Source: Mailhella sp.
GTDB lineage: Bacteria > Desulfobacterota > Desulfovibrionia > Desulfovibrionales > Desulfovibrionaceae
DNA length: 49,521 bases
Assembly (NCBI GenBank): GCA_029258655.1
Contig: JARHYD010000129.1
Location: 1 to 49,521, forward strand
Direction of reading: 5' to 3'
Numbering within the stretch: the stretch's first letter is position 1; each line of letters opens with the position of its first letter. Below the pieces are notes generated by a model that saw only the letters and a list, made by a program, of their open reading frames with translations, was not told the origin of the DNA and made no database searches. Positions 17,277 through 26,401 of the stretch are shown here, piece by piece. A program made the position numbers and the translations under genes.

Positions 17277-18725
17277 ATGTATGATATAAACCAATCACCC
17301 ATTATCCAAACACCTACAATCAATCTTGAGCCTATAACGATTGAAAATCTAAGCCAAGATTTACAAAATGCTTGCCATAATGCCCATTGGAAAAACCTTA
17401 TGCCAGTGCAATCTTATAGCTTACCGTATATTTTTGCTGGACATGATATTATGATACAATCAAGAACAGGCAGTGGAAAAACAGGTTCTTTTTTGCTTCC
17501 TTGCCTTGAAAAAATCAATAGTGAACATAATTATTGTCAAGTACTTATTCTTGTTCCCACAAGAGAACTGGCATTGCAAGTAGAACAAGAAGCAAAAACA
17601 CTTTTTTCTCATAAAAATATTCAATGTCTTTCCCTTTATGGAGGAACAAAATATTCCAAACAATTACAAGCCCTACAAAAAGGTATACATTTAATTATTG
17701 GAACACCGGGAAGAATATTAGATCATTTACTACGTCGTTCTTTAGATTTATCAAAATTAACATTTCTTATTTTTGATGAAGCTGATCGTATGCTTTCTAT
17801 TGGTTTCCATCAAGATATGCAAGAAATAAAACGTTTTATTCCAAAACAAAACGTCCAAACAGCTCTTTTTTCTGCTACTTACCCACCCCATGTTCTTTCA
17901 TTAGCAAAAGATTTTATGAAAGACGCACAAATGCTAAGCCTTTCAGAAGGTCAAGTCCATGTTGCAAAGTCTTCTCATTTTGTTTGCGAATGTAAACCTA
18001 TGGATAAAGATAGATGCCTTGTACGATTATTGGAAAAAGAAAACCCAAGCCAAGCTATTATTTTTTGTAATACAAAAGCTAATGTACATTATGTTACAGG
18101 CGTATTACAAGGTTTTGGATATAATGCACAAGAACTTTCTGCTGATTTACCACAAAACAAAAGAGAACAAGTCTTACAAAATCTTCGTCATGGAACATTA
18201 AAATATTTAGTAGCAACTGATGTAGCAGCACGTGGTATTGATATTCCCCAATTATCTCATGTTTTTCTTTATGAAATTCCAGAAGATAAAGAATCCTACA
18301 TTCATAGAGCAGGAAGAACAGGAAGAGCTGGCTGTGCTGGCACAATTATTTCCCTTGTTGATATTATGGAAAAACTTGAACTTATTAGACTTGCAAAGTA
18401 TTATAAAATTGATTTAATTCCTCTTCAAGATCCCCAACAAGAAGAAATAGCACAAATTATTAGTGAACGCATGGCAACCCATTTAAATAGTCTTCGTCGT
18501 AAAAAAACAGGACTTGAAATGGAAAGAGCAAAACTTTTTATTCCTTTACTAAAAGAACTTATTGCCGATATGGAAGATAATGAAAATTTACAGCTTCTTA
18601 CCATGCTTTTAGATAAAGAATATCAAAATTCTTTTTTAGCTACGCAAGAAACAGTAAAAAAAGAAAATATACAACCAAAACAAAAGAAAAAATTTTTCCC
18701 AAAGAAAACAAAACAAAAGCAATAG
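17277..18725 (+). CDS. DEAD-box ATP-dependent RNA helicase
   Basis: A 482-residue RNA helicase with all core motifs in order: Q motif (PVQSYSLP near residue 43), Walker A SRTGSGKTG near 63, PTRELA, GTPGR, DEAD near 167, SAT near 199, then the second RecA domain with ARGIDIP near 319 and HRAGRTGRAG near 343. The lysine-rich C-terminus (from about 460) probably binds RNA. It resembles the CsdA/CshA/RhlE group used in ribosome assembly and mRNA decay, but the exact orthologue is not assignable. First gene of a plus-strand run; the next gene begins 7 bp after its stop. The ribosome site before the ATG is weak. Confidence 0.92.
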   Translation: MYDINQSPIIQTPTINLEPITIENLSQDLQNACHNAHWKNLMPVQSYSLPYIFAGHDIMIQSRTGSGKTGSFLLPCLEKINSEHNYCQVLILVPTRELALQVEQEAKTLFSHKNIQCLSLYGGTKYSKQLQALQKGIHLIIGTPGRILDHLLRRSLDLSKLTFLIFDEADRMLSIGFHQDMQEIKRFIPKQNVQTALFSATYPPHVLSLAKDFMKDAQMLSLSEGQVHVAKSSHFVCECKPMDKDRCLVRLLEKENPSQAIIFCNTKANVHYVTGVLQGFGYNAQELSADLPQNKREQVLQNLRHGTLKYLVATDVAARGIDIPQLSHVFLYEIPEDKESYIHRAGRTGRAGCAGTIISLVDIMEKLELIRLAKYYKIDLIPLQDPQQEEIAQIISERMATHLNSLRRKKTGLEMERAKLFIPLLKELIADMEDNENLQLLTMLLDKEYQNSFLATQETVKKENIQPKQKKKFFPKKTKQKQ

Positions 18726-18732
18726 GCTTACA

Positions 18733-19194
18733 ATGTGTGAACTAGTAAATGATCAAAATAAAGAAGTTGCAAGTAATTTCATGGCATTATTATCTGATTT
18801 TAATTATACTGATGAAATGGAATTACTAAATATAAGCAAACTTAATTTTATCCAAAGAAAAAACCTTACGCAGGAATTTGAAGCATTGTATATTGCTTTA
18901 TGGTATTCTTGTTTGCAAATTTCTTTCCCTAATGATTACAAAGAAATTTTTAAGCTTTTTATTGATATAGAACTACCACAAAAATATAAAGACTCAAAAC
19001 TGCATCATGTTATTGAACTAACAGAACAATATATAGAATTATTAGCTGATAGTGCAAGTACAGATCTAACCCCCATAGGACATCATATTTTATCTCTTTT
19101 ACAATTTGATGAAACAATTCAACGTGCCTATACATTAAAAATAGCATTGCATCTTAGAAAAGTTTACACATATATTTTTGAACGACTTATATAA
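18733..19194 (+). CDS. Small hypothetical protein between helicase and TrmI genes
   Basis: A 153-residue, mostly alpha-helical soluble protein rich in Leu, Glu and Tyr. I see no known motif. It starts 7 bp after the helicase and ends 21 bp before trmI, so it is very likely cotranscribed with both. Its helical, all-leucine pattern could suit a protein-interaction role, which is a guess. Confidence 0.6.
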   Translation: MCELVNDQNKEVASNFMALLSDFNYTDEMELLNISKLNFIQRKNLTQEFEALYIALWYSCLQISFPNDYKEIFKLFIDIELPQKYKDSKLHHVIELTEQYIELLADSASTDLTPIGHHILSLLQFDETIQRAYTLKIALHLRKVYTYIFERLI

Positions 19195-19215
19195 TAAAAT
19201 AAAAAAGGATTTTTC

Positions 19216-20136
19216 ATGCCACAATATGGTGATTTAGTTTGCATTGTTTCTGTCAAAGGCAGAAGAAAAATGCACCGCATTATAGAAAAAGAAGATTGGC
19301 ACACACAACACGGCACTATTCGTATGGAAGATATTATTCAAGTGCCTTATGGTAGTGAAGTAAAAAGTTCACTTGGTGTTCCTTTTCGAGTAGAACGCCC
19401 TCAACTATTTGATTTAATTATGGGAATAAAACGCCAAACACAAATTATGTACCCTAAAGATATGGGCTATATATGCATGAAATTAGGCGTTGGTAATGGA
19501 AGAACTATTTTAGAAGCAGGCAGTGGCTCTGGTGGTTTTACCATTGCACTTTCTTGGTTTAGTGGCGAAAAAGGTCATATTCATAGTTTTGAAGCTCGCG
19601 AAGAATTTCATCAATTAGCTAAAAAAAATGTAGCTTGGGCTGGTGTGGGAGAAAATGTTAGTTTTCACCACAGAGATATTGAAAATGGTTTTGGAATTGA
19701 TGATCCCAATATTCTTAATGGACAAAAAGCTGACGCTCTCTTTTTAGATGTGCGTACTCCATGGGACTATTTAGACCATGCATTAAAAGCTCTTGTTCCT
19801 GGTGCTCCAATAGCTTTTCTTCTTCCTTGTATTGATCAAGTTTCACAATTACTCCTTGCTCTTGAAAAAGGACCTTTTGAAAGCACAGAAGTTACAGAAA
19901 TTCTTGTTCGCCCTTGGAAAGCTGTACCAGATAGATTACGCCCAGCAGATAGAATGTGTGCCCATACTTGCTTTTTAGTATTTACAAAACATCAAGAAAA
20001 AAGCCCTGAATGGGATACTTTTATTACTCTTGGCACAAGAGAACGAAAACAACACGCAGCTAAAATGAAACGGTTAGGTCTTGCTGTTGATGATGATAAT
20101 GATAATTTTTCTAATGAAGAAGAAAACATTTCTTAA
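19216..20136 (+). CDS. trmI: tRNA (adenine-N1)-methyltransferase, TrmI/GCD14 family
   Basis: Methylates the N1 of adenine 58 in the T loop of tRNA. The 306 residues contain the N-terminal beta domain, then YPKDMGYICMKLGVGNGRTILEAGSGSGGFTIAL (residues about 78-110, in two adjoining pieces) with SAM motif I EAGSGSGGF, followed by DALFLDVRTPWDYL, the acidic motif typical of TrmI, and RPADRMCAHTCFL near the end. An acidic Asp/Asn/Glu tail ends the protein. Ribosome site AAAAAGGAT lies upstream. Part of an RNA-processing gene run with the helicase. Confidence 0.88.
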   Translation: MPQYGDLVCIVSVKGRRKMHRIIEKEDWHTQHGTIRMEDIIQVPYGSEVKSSLGVPFRVERPQLFDLIMGIKRQTQIMYPKDMGYICMKLGVGNGRTILEAGSGSGGFTIALSWFSGEKGHIHSFEAREEFHQLAKKNVAWAGVGENVSFHHRDIENGFGIDDPNILNGQKADALFLDVRTPWDYLDHALKALVPGAPIAFLLPCIDQVSQLLLALEKGPFESTEVTEILVRPWKAVPDRLRPADRMCAHTCFLVFTKHQEKSPEWDTFITLGTRERKQHAAKMKRLGLAVDDDNDNFSNEEENIS

Positions 20137-20241
20137 TTTTTTAGAAAACAAAAAATTTTCTCTCAATAAAAACAAATAACTCCATTCAAAACAAAATATA
20201 ACAACGTATTTTTTCTCATAGATTAAGAACATAAAACTATT

Positions 20242-22236
20242 ATGAATATTACTTTACAAAATATCTCAAAATCCTATGGTGGACGTGATATTTTAACCGA
20301 CTTCTCTCTTGATGTTGTTGACGGTATGCGTCTTTGCGTTTGTGGTCCTAATGGTTGTGGTAAATCAACACTCATTAGAATTATGGCTCTTGCCTCTCCA
20401 CCTGATGGTGGACGTGTTATTACTCCCAAAAATTGCCGTGTTGGTTATGTAGAGCAAATCATAGAAGAAAATGAACTTGATTGTGAGCTTTTAGCATGGG
20501 TTCAATCTGCTTTACCTGATTGGGGTGATTTTTGGCAAGAATGGGATAAAGCTCACAAAGAAAATGATACGCAAACCCTCAATAAACTAATGGCAAAACA
20601 ACATGATTTAGAAGCACAATTTGGCTATAATCCAGAACAAAAAGCCCAAACTGTTCTTTCTGGTCTTGGTTTTGAAAAAGAAAAATGGTCACTTAGTTTA
20701 AGAAAACTCTCTGGTGGGTGGCGTGAAAGAGCAAAGCTTGCACGTGTTCTTGTTGCTGGTGCAGATATTTTATTACTTGACGAACCTACTAACCATTTAG
20801 ATTTAGATGCCGTTGAGTGGCTTGAAGAATTTTTGCTTTCTTTTAAAGGCTCTTTAGTTTTTGTAGCTCACGATAGAGTTTTTATGGATCATATTAGTAC
20901 CCATATTCTTTATTTAGGTGCATCAAAACCTATTTTAAGAAAAGCTACCTTTTCTCAATTTCTTGAAATGCAAGAAGAAATTGAAGAACAAAGAGAAAGA
21001 GAAGCTAAAAAATTAGCTGAAGATTTAAACCATAAAATGGAATTTATACGCCGTTTTAAAGCAAAAGCCACAAAAGCAAGACAAGCTGCCTCACGACAAA
21101 AACAAGCTAAACGTCTTGAAAAAGAAATGGAAAATTATAAACCAGAACCCAAAAGACGAGAACTTTCCTTTAAATGGCCAGAAGCATCTAAAAGTGAAAA
21201 AGTAGTTCTTTCTGCTGCTGATTTATATTTTGAATTTCCTGATAAAGTCCACCTTTGGCCTCCTCTTACTTTTACTCTTTTTAGAGGGCAACGCATTGGA
21301 TTAGTTGGTCATAATGGTTGTGGAAAATCTACCTTATTAAAAATTTTAGCAGGAAAACTCCCCAAAACAAGTGGACAAATTCAAATAGGTTCACTTACAA
21401 AACTTGGTTATTATAGCCAACAACAAACAGAAACACTAGAACTAAAAGGCACTGTTCTTGGCGAAATGCGTCGTCTTTCTGATCCTCGTACCACAGAAGA
21501 AGAACTTATGAGTGTACTTGGACTTTTCCTTTTAGGACAAAATTATTTTGATAGACAAATTTCTGCTCTTTCTGGTGGAGAACGTAGCAGACTTGCTCTT
21601 GCTGTTCTTTTTCTTGCTCGATGCAATTTTCTTATTCTTGATGAGCCAACAAACCACTTAGATCTTGAAAGCCGTGAAGCTCTTTCTGAGGCTCTTGATA
21701 GTTTTGATGGAACAGTATTACTTGTTGCCCATGATAGACATTTACTTTCTACTGTTGTTGATGAAATCTGGGAAGTAACAGAACATGGCTTTATTCTTTA
21801 TGAAAATGGTTTTGAAGAATACGAAGAAGCACGTCAAAAAGAAAAACAAAAAAGTAAAATTTTAGCCTCTTCACAAAATACGCAATCCCCCAATAATATT
21901 ACAATAAAACAAAATCTTTCCCGCGAAGATTTAAAACGTATCAAACGCGAACAAGCAGAACAACGTAATGCTCTTTCTCGTGAACTTAAACCATTACAGC
22001 AAGCCTATGAAAAACTTGAAATAAAAATGGAAGAAACCCTTACCAAACAAACAGAATTAGAAGAACTTCTTGCCTCTCAAGAAGTGTATGAAGATGGTAA
22101 ACGTGCAGCACAGCTTTTAAAAGATTTTCATGCTATCCAAAATCAAGCAGAAAAAGAATTAGAAGAATTAAGTATGCTAGAAGAAAAAATTAATAGTATA
22201 AAAGAAAAAGCAAAAGCTATTGAAGATATAGAATAA
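20242..22236 (+). CDS. ABC-F family ATPase (ribosome-associated)
   Basis: A 664-residue cytoplasmic protein with two ABC ATPase domains and no membrane segments. Walker A motifs are GPNGCGKST near residue 35 and GHNGCGKST near residue 355. The signatures are LSGGWRERAKLARVL and LSGGERSRLALAVL, each followed by LLDEPTNHLDL / ILDEPTNHLDL. The charged linker between them is the P-site tRNA interaction motif, and the last 120 residues form a coiled coil, as in Uup/YdiF-type members. ABC-F proteins act on stalled or initiating ribosomes, which fits the neighbouring RNA genes. The exact subgroup is not assignable by eye. Confidence 0.9.
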   Translation: MNITLQNISKSYGGRDILTDFSLDVVDGMRLCVCGPNGCGKSTLIRIMALASPPDGGRVITPKNCRVGYVEQIIEENELDCELLAWVQSALPDWGDFWQEWDKAHKENDTQTLNKLMAKQHDLEAQFGYNPEQKAQTVLSGLGFEKEKWSLSLRKLSGGWRERAKLARVLVAGADILLLDEPTNHLDLDAVEWLEEFLLSFKGSLVFVAHDRVFMDHISTHILYLGASKPILRKATFSQFLEMQEEIEEQREREAKKLAEDLNHKMEFIRRFKAKATKARQAASRQKQAKRLEKEMENYKPEPKRRELSFKWPEASKSEKVVLSAADLYFEFPDKVHLWPPLTFTLFRGQRIGLVGHNGCGKSTLLKILAGKLPKTSGQIQIGSLTKLGYYSQQQTETLELKGTVLGEMRRLSDPRTTEEELMSVLGLFLLGQNYFDRQISALSGGERSRLALAVLFLARCNFLILDEPTNHLDLESREALSEALDSFDGTVLLVAHDRHLLSTVVDEIWEVTEHGFILYENGFEEYEEARQKEKQKSKILASSQNTQSPNNITIKQNLSREDLKRIKREQAEQRNALSRELKPLQQAYEKLEIKMEETLTKQTELEELLASQEVYEDGKRAAQLLKDFHAIQNQAEKELEELSMLEEKINSIKEKAKAIEDIE

Positions 22237-22237
22237 T

Positions 22238-23044
22238 ATGAAAAAAGATTTTGCAGTACCTTCCTATGTTATCCCTAAATCAACAAAAGATAACATTGCT
22301 TTTTTACAAGGAAAAGTTTCTGAAATTGCCTTATCAGCTTTTGAACCTTCTTTACCGCATATAAAAGACTTACTTCCTTTTAAGGGCAAGTGGCATATAC
22401 ACTTGCCTTATATTTTACCCCATGATTTTTATTTTCATCATGAAAATTATACAAAAGAAAATATCCAATATACAGAAAAAACTCGTTGGGTTGACGCATG
22501 GAAACTTGCTCACACAAAACAGGATATTCAAAAATATTGCCTTGCAACAATAAAAATTGTCCAACATTGTCAATTCTTAAATCCTCATCTAGTGGTACTC
22601 CATTTACCAAATGCAAGTATTCCAAATGCCAAAAAATTTTTAGAAATTTTTCTTCATACATGGGAAAAATATTTTCCTCTTTCCATGCTTTGCCTTGAAA
22701 ATGTACGTAATGCCTCCCATGTAATGTTTAAAAATCTTTTACTTGAAAAAAATTGTTCTCTTTGTTTTGATATGGCTCATGCTCTAACGTATGCACAAAC
22801 AGATACCCTTAATTACCCTAAATTAATGGAAAAAGTAAAAATTATTCATTGGTCAGCTCCTTTTGAAGAACATACCCTTCAAAAAGGAAAGGACAAGCAC
22901 TTAGGGCTTTATCACTTGAAAGAGCATAAAAAATATTGTAATGATATTATAACAGCAACACCAAATGTAATAACAAATGTTTTAGAACTTTTTACTTGGA
23001 AAGAAATAGAAAAATCTATTCCTTTTTTCCAACAACTATCATAA
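22238..23044 (+). CDS. AP-endonuclease-2-type TIM-barrel protein, candidate cobamide-remodelling CbiR
   Basis: A 268-residue protein starting one base after the ABC-F stop codon. The pattern FAVPSYVIP (N-terminal strand), KWHIHLPYILP, VVLHLPNAS, LCLENVRNA, LCFDMAHAL and IIHWSAPFEEH places conserved His, Glu and Asp residues at barrel strand ends as in xylose-isomerase-like/AP endonuclease 2 proteins. The combination PSYVIP, LENV, DMAHA and HWSAP matches my memory of CbiR, which opens the nucleotide loop of cobamides for remodelling. That assignment is from recall and moderate; a sugar-phosphate isomerase-like enzyme is the alternative. Confidence 0.6.
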   Translation: MKKDFAVPSYVIPKSTKDNIAFLQGKVSEIALSAFEPSLPHIKDLLPFKGKWHIHLPYILPHDFYFHHENYTKENIQYTEKTRWVDAWKLAHTKQDIQKYCLATIKIVQHCQFLNPHLVVLHLPNASIPNAKKFLEIFLHTWEKYFPLSMLCLENVRNASHVMFKNLLLEKNCSLCFDMAHALTYAQTDTLNYPKLMEKVKIIHWSAPFEEHTLQKGKDKHLGLYHLKEHKKYCNDIITATPNVITNVLELFTWKEIEKSIPFFQQLS

Positions 23045-23056
23045 ATTGAGATTAGC

Positions 23057-24115
23057 ATGGCTTATTTTCGTGTGTTATCAACACAAATAGAAAAAATTTA
23101 TTCTTTACTCAAAAAAAATGAAGACTGGCTTATTATCATTAATGCCGATCCCGATGCTATGGGCAGCGCCGTAGCTTTACAAAGACTTTTGCGTTATCGT
23201 GTAAAAAGCGTCCATATTGCTAGAATTAATACTATTTCCAGACCAGATAACCTTGCAATGATAAAAAAATTGCATATCCATATGCGAACTTGGGAAGATA
23301 ATATGAAAGAAAAATACCACAAGTTCGCTATCGTTGACTCACAACCACATCATAGCCCTATCTTTAAAGATATTCCTTTTTCTATTATCATTGATCATCA
23401 CCCACTCCCTGATAAAAATAATCCCCCCCTCCTTACAGAACAATATCATTTCGATGTACGCCCAGATTACGGTGCAACCAGTACCATGTTAACAGAATAT
23501 CTTTACAATGCAGAAATCAAACCCGGAAAGTATGTGGCAACAGCTCTCCTATATGGTATTCGTACAGATACAAGCACCTTTAGCCGACATACTATTGAAG
23601 TAGACCTTAGAGCTTACCACTATTTAACACGATTTTTTGATCATAATCTACTTACAGCTATTTTACGCAGTGAATACTTTATTCAATGGCTACCCTATTT
23701 CACCAGAGCCTTTGAAAAACTTCGTCCCTGTGGTTTAGGGCATTTTACCTATTTATCCGATGTTGACAGCACAGATATTTTAGTAGTTATTGCAGATTTT
23801 TTCTTAAAAGTATATGGTTTAAAATATATCATTGTCGCAGGTATAAATAATAAAAACGCTGTCTGCGTTTTTAGAGGAAGCAAATATAATTTAGGTGAAT
23901 TAGCACAAAAAGCTTTTTCTGATATTGGATCAGCTGGTGGACACAATGCCCTAGCTCGTGCAGAAATCCCCCTTTCTGTTCTCAAAGGCGGAAAAAATCC
24001 TATCAAAATTGATTTTAGACGCAAAAATTTCAGCAAAGAACTTCATGCCCAAATTGAAAATGTTCTTTTTGTTCGTCTAAAGCAAAATGGTTCTTCTAAA
24101 AAAATTACAAAATAA
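23057..24115 (+). CDS. DHH-family phosphoesterase
   Basis: A 352-residue protein with the DHH/DHHA1 architecture: the metal-binding ADPDAMGSAVALQ (near residue 32), the DSQPHHS and IDHHPLPD motifs (the DHH signature), YGIRTDTSTFSR, and a C-terminal GSAGGHNALARAEIP of the DHHA1 RNA/nucleotide-binding type. Relatives degrade oligoribonucleotides (NrnA) or cyclic dinucleotides; the first is likelier in the RNA-processing setting. It starts 12 bp after the preceding gene and is soluble, with no PAS or membrane part. Confidence 0.85.
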   Translation: MAYFRVLSTQIEKIYSLLKKNEDWLIIINADPDAMGSAVALQRLLRYRVKSVHIARINTISRPDNLAMIKKLHIHMRTWEDNMKEKYHKFAIVDSQPHHSPIFKDIPFSIIIDHHPLPDKNNPPLLTEQYHFDVRPDYGATSTMLTEYLYNAEIKPGKYVATALLYGIRTDTSTFSRHTIEVDLRAYHYLTRFFDHNLLTAILRSEYFIQWLPYFTRAFEKLRPCGLGHFTYLSDVDSTDILVVIADFFLKVYGLKYIIVAGINNKNAVCVFRGSKYNLGELAQKAFSDIGSAGGHNALARAEIPLSVLKGGKNPIKIDFRRKNFSKELHAQIENVLFVRLKQNGSSKKITK

Positions 24116-24126
24116 AAGGAAACATT

Positions 24127-24489
24127 ATGTTTGATCAAGAATTTCTTACCCAACTTTTCCCACCAGAACGCACAAATGAATTTTTTGAAGCTCTTTTTGG
24201 TGATGCAGAAGAAGGTGCTTATGATATAAAACTAAGCTATCAAGGAAAAGAAGGAAAAAGCCTTAAATTTTTCTTTGAACTACACGCTCGCCCTCATCAA
24301 TGTTTACGTTGCAACCTTACCACTGGACTTCCTCCTGTTTTTGAACGACATCCTATTATTGCCACTAAAAAAATTGCAGAAGAAATTGCAAAAAAAGCTG
24401 GCTTTGATAAACATACTTGGAAACTAGGACAAACCATTCAATATTCAGAAAACTTACATTTTGTGCCGTTATTGGTTACAGAAGATTAA
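24127..24489 (+). CDS. Small conserved protein of Desulfovibrio type, unknown function
   Basis: A 120-residue protein with the N-terminal pattern FPPERTNEFFEALFGDAEEGAYDI and a CLRC...LTTGLPPVFERHP segment that could hold a metal through its two cysteines. I recall close relatives in Desulfovibrio that carry a meaningless homeobox-like database name; no homeodomain is present. It is the last gene of the run, 11 bp after the DHH gene, with AAAGGA before the ATG and a terminator after it. Confidence 0.65.
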   Translation: MFDQEFLTQLFPPERTNEFFEALFGDAEEGAYDIKLSYQGKEGKSLKFFFELHARPHQCLRCNLTTGLPPVFERHPIIATKKIAEEIAKKAGFDKHTWKLGQTIQYSENLHFVPLLVTED

Positions 24490-24517
24490 TCTTTTATATT
24501 ACAATTAAATATTTTTT

Positions 24518-24560
24518 AGGGGGAGGACTTTTTATAAAAAGTTCTCCCCCTCCCTTTTTT
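24518..24560 (+). terminator. Strong hairpin terminator ending the RNA-processing gene run
   Basis: AGGGGGAGGACTTTTT pairs with AAAAAGTTCTCCCCCT (one G-T), followed by CCCTTTTTT. It belongs to the same hairpin family as that at 7926. Confidence 0.75.
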
Positions 24561-24651
24561 CAAAAATTTTTACTCTTATTTTTCCCCAAAATAATTCAAA
24601 ATATACAATATAACTCTCCAAAACCATATCTAAAAATATTATCTAATGGAT

Positions 24652-24923
24652 ATAGGGTGTGTTTCTAAATTAATTTTCTTTTTTTCTTTTGGGAAATCAT
24701 TTTCCCCAAGCCCCCCAATCAAGCAAATTTATTGAAACAAGTTTCAATAAATTTACCTATTTTGGGACATACATAGAAAGTATTTTCTCTCAAAAATAAA
24801 AAAGTTTTTTATTTTTGTATAGTAACTACAAGTAATTTCTAACACTATTATATTGTAAATATTTTATTTTTATAATTAGAAAACGAAATTTAATTATTAT
24901 AAATACTTTAAAAACACAGTCTA
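24652..24923 (+). repeat. MITE-like dispersed repeat, copy F
   Basis: A 272-bp copy from TAGGGTGTGTTTC to AAAACACAGTCTA. The core segment with TTTATCC..TAACGG is missing, while GGGAAATCATTT and the central dyad remain, so it carries an internal deletion. Confidence 0.8.
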
Positions 24924-24927
24924 TAAA

Positions 24928-24957
24928 AATCTCTTTGAAAATTTCAAAGAGATTTTT
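24928..24957. terminator. Bidirectional terminator between repeat F and the rsmF-like gene
   Basis: AATCTCTTTGAAA and TTTCAAAGAGATT form a 13-bp perfect stem around a single base, with T runs after it on both strands. Confidence 0.65.
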
Positions 24958-24970
24958 TGCATGAGGGGAG

Positions 24971-24993
24971 GTGGGGGAAATCATTTCCCCCAC
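24971..24993. other. Perfect GC-rich hairpin downstream of the rsmF-like gene
   Basis: GTGGGGGAAA-TCA-TTTCCCCCAC is a 10-bp stem 28 bp past the stop codon of the minus-strand gene. T residues precede rather than follow it on that strand, so it may be an RNA 3'-end stabiliser rather than a terminator. Confidence 0.5.
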
Positions 24994-25021
24994 AAAAAAA
25001 ATAAAAATACAAAAATAAAAT

Positions 25022-26266
25022 TTATCGTTCTGACCAAATCAAACGTTTATTTTTGACCTTTAATCGTCCTAAAACAAGTCCATTCCATGCCATAAGAACA
25101 TTTTTTTCTTTATAATCACCATTAAAACTTTGCCCACTTAATAAACCTTTTATCTTTTCTAAACCTTGTTTTCCCTCAAAATGAATAATAGGTAAATTTC
25201 CCCCCATACGAACGCGAGGATTTAATTGTACTTCTTTTGATTTAGCAACTTTTCCCATATACATACCTTGCCAAGCAAAATTTTCTGGTAAATTTTTTGC
25301 TCTATGAGGTACAAAATGAATACTTTCCTTAAAAACAGCTATATCCCCATAAGCTAAATAGGAAGTATCAATACCAAGTTCCTTAACATAATTTTCTGAT
25401 AAATTTTCTCCCCATGAATGAAAATTGGGCGTATATATTTCACCTTGATTTTTTTTTCTAAGTCTAGCAACAAAAAAACCTTGTGTATCACCTATTCTAG
25501 GAGAAAGTCGCCATACACCATCCATACCAAACATAGGCGTATCTAACACAAATTCTGGCAAATCTGGTAATTTTTCTACTTCTAACCCTAATTCTTCTAC
25601 TGCAAAACGAACTTGTTCCTCATTTTCTTCTTTATTTGTTGTACAAGTTGAATAAACGAGAACCCCATTAGGTTGTAATAATTTTTCTGCTTTTTTTAAT
25701 AATTCTTTTTGCAATTTGACAAGTGGCAGTGTTTTATCCTCTTTCCACATTTCCATTACATTTGGATTTTTTTCCACTGTTCCCCAACCACTACAAGGTG
25801 GATCAAGCTGGATAAATTCACAATACCCATTTGGTAATGCAATATTTTGTCCTTCATAACAACAACTTGCAGCTTGAAAAAGTCCCATTTGCTGTAAATT
25901 TCGCCTTAAAGTTGCTAATCGTTGCGGAGAAACTTCATTTCCTATAACAAAACCATTTTTTCCTATAATTTGTGCTAATTGCCCTGTTTTACTTCCAGGA
26001 CTTGCACACATATCTAAAACAAAAGCCCCTTCTTTTGGCATAAGAGCAACAGGTGGTAGCATGGAAGCTCTATCTTGAATATACAAAAAACCAAAAAAAC
26101 ACGCCAAAGATGATCCAAGAGAAAAAGGCTCATCAACTAAACGGCAAGAGTAAGCAAAAAATTGCTCTTGCTCCCAAGTAAAGCCTTGTAAACGAAGCAT
26201 TTCTTCTACGATATTTCGTTCATTTTCATCACAAACAAAGCGAAAAGAGCGTTTATATTGTTTCAT
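25022..26266 (-). CDS. RsmF-like rRNA (cytosine-C5)-methyltransferase
   Basis: A 414-residue NOL1/NOP2/Sun-type enzyme that transfers methyl from SAM to C5 of cytosine in RNA. SAM motif I is VLDMCASPGSKTGQ (near residue 85). The two catalytic cysteines are in DPPCSGWG (release) and VYSTCTT (nucleophile). The last 130 residues form the C-terminal RNA-binding domain of RsmF/YebU-type proteins, ending ...LGRLKVKNKRLIW. No N-terminal NusB-like domain is present, which separates it from RsmB. The 16S rRNA target is likely, but another RNA is possible. Confidence 0.85.
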   Translation of the reverse strand: MKQYKRSFRFVCDENERNIVEEMLRLQGFTWEQEQFFAYSCRLVDEPFSLGSSLACFFGFLYIQDRASMLPPVALMPKEGAFVLDMCASPGSKTGQLAQIIGKNGFVIGNEVSPQRLATLRRNLQQMGLFQAASCCYEGQNIALPNGYCEFIQLDPPCSGWGTVEKNPNVMEMWKEDKTLPLVKLQKELLKKAEKLLQPNGVLVYSTCTTNKEENEEQVRFAVEELGLEVEKLPDLPEFVLDTPMFGMDGVWRLSPRIGDTQGFFVARLRKKNQGEIYTPNFHSWGENLSENYVKELGIDTSYLAYGDIAVFKESIHFVPHRAKNLPENFAWQGMYMGKVAKSKEVQLNPRVRMGGNLPIIHFEGKQGLEKIKGLLSGQSFNGDYKEKNVLMAWNGLVLGRLKVKNKRLIWSER

Positions 26267-26328
26267 ATAAATAGATTTTATCCTTATAGGTATTGCTTGC
26301 TAGTTATCTAAAAAAAAGATATAAGTTG

Positions 26329-26366
26329 AAAATATTGTTAAGACAAGAAAAAGAAAACAATATTTT
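26329..26366. promoter_or_regulatory. Inverted repeat upstream of the exported protein gene
   Basis: AAAATATTGTT and AACAATATTTT are perfect 11-bp arms 16 bp apart, about 35-70 bp before the start codon. An operator or a leader hairpin is possible. Confidence 0.4.
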
Positions 26367-26401
26367 AACGTTTTATTTTTATAAATTTTTGAGGAGACCT
26401 T

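Noticed and set aside
24127-24489. Homeobox-like name attached to relatives of this protein
   Set aside because: No homeodomain is visible; the name is a database artefact as far as I can tell.
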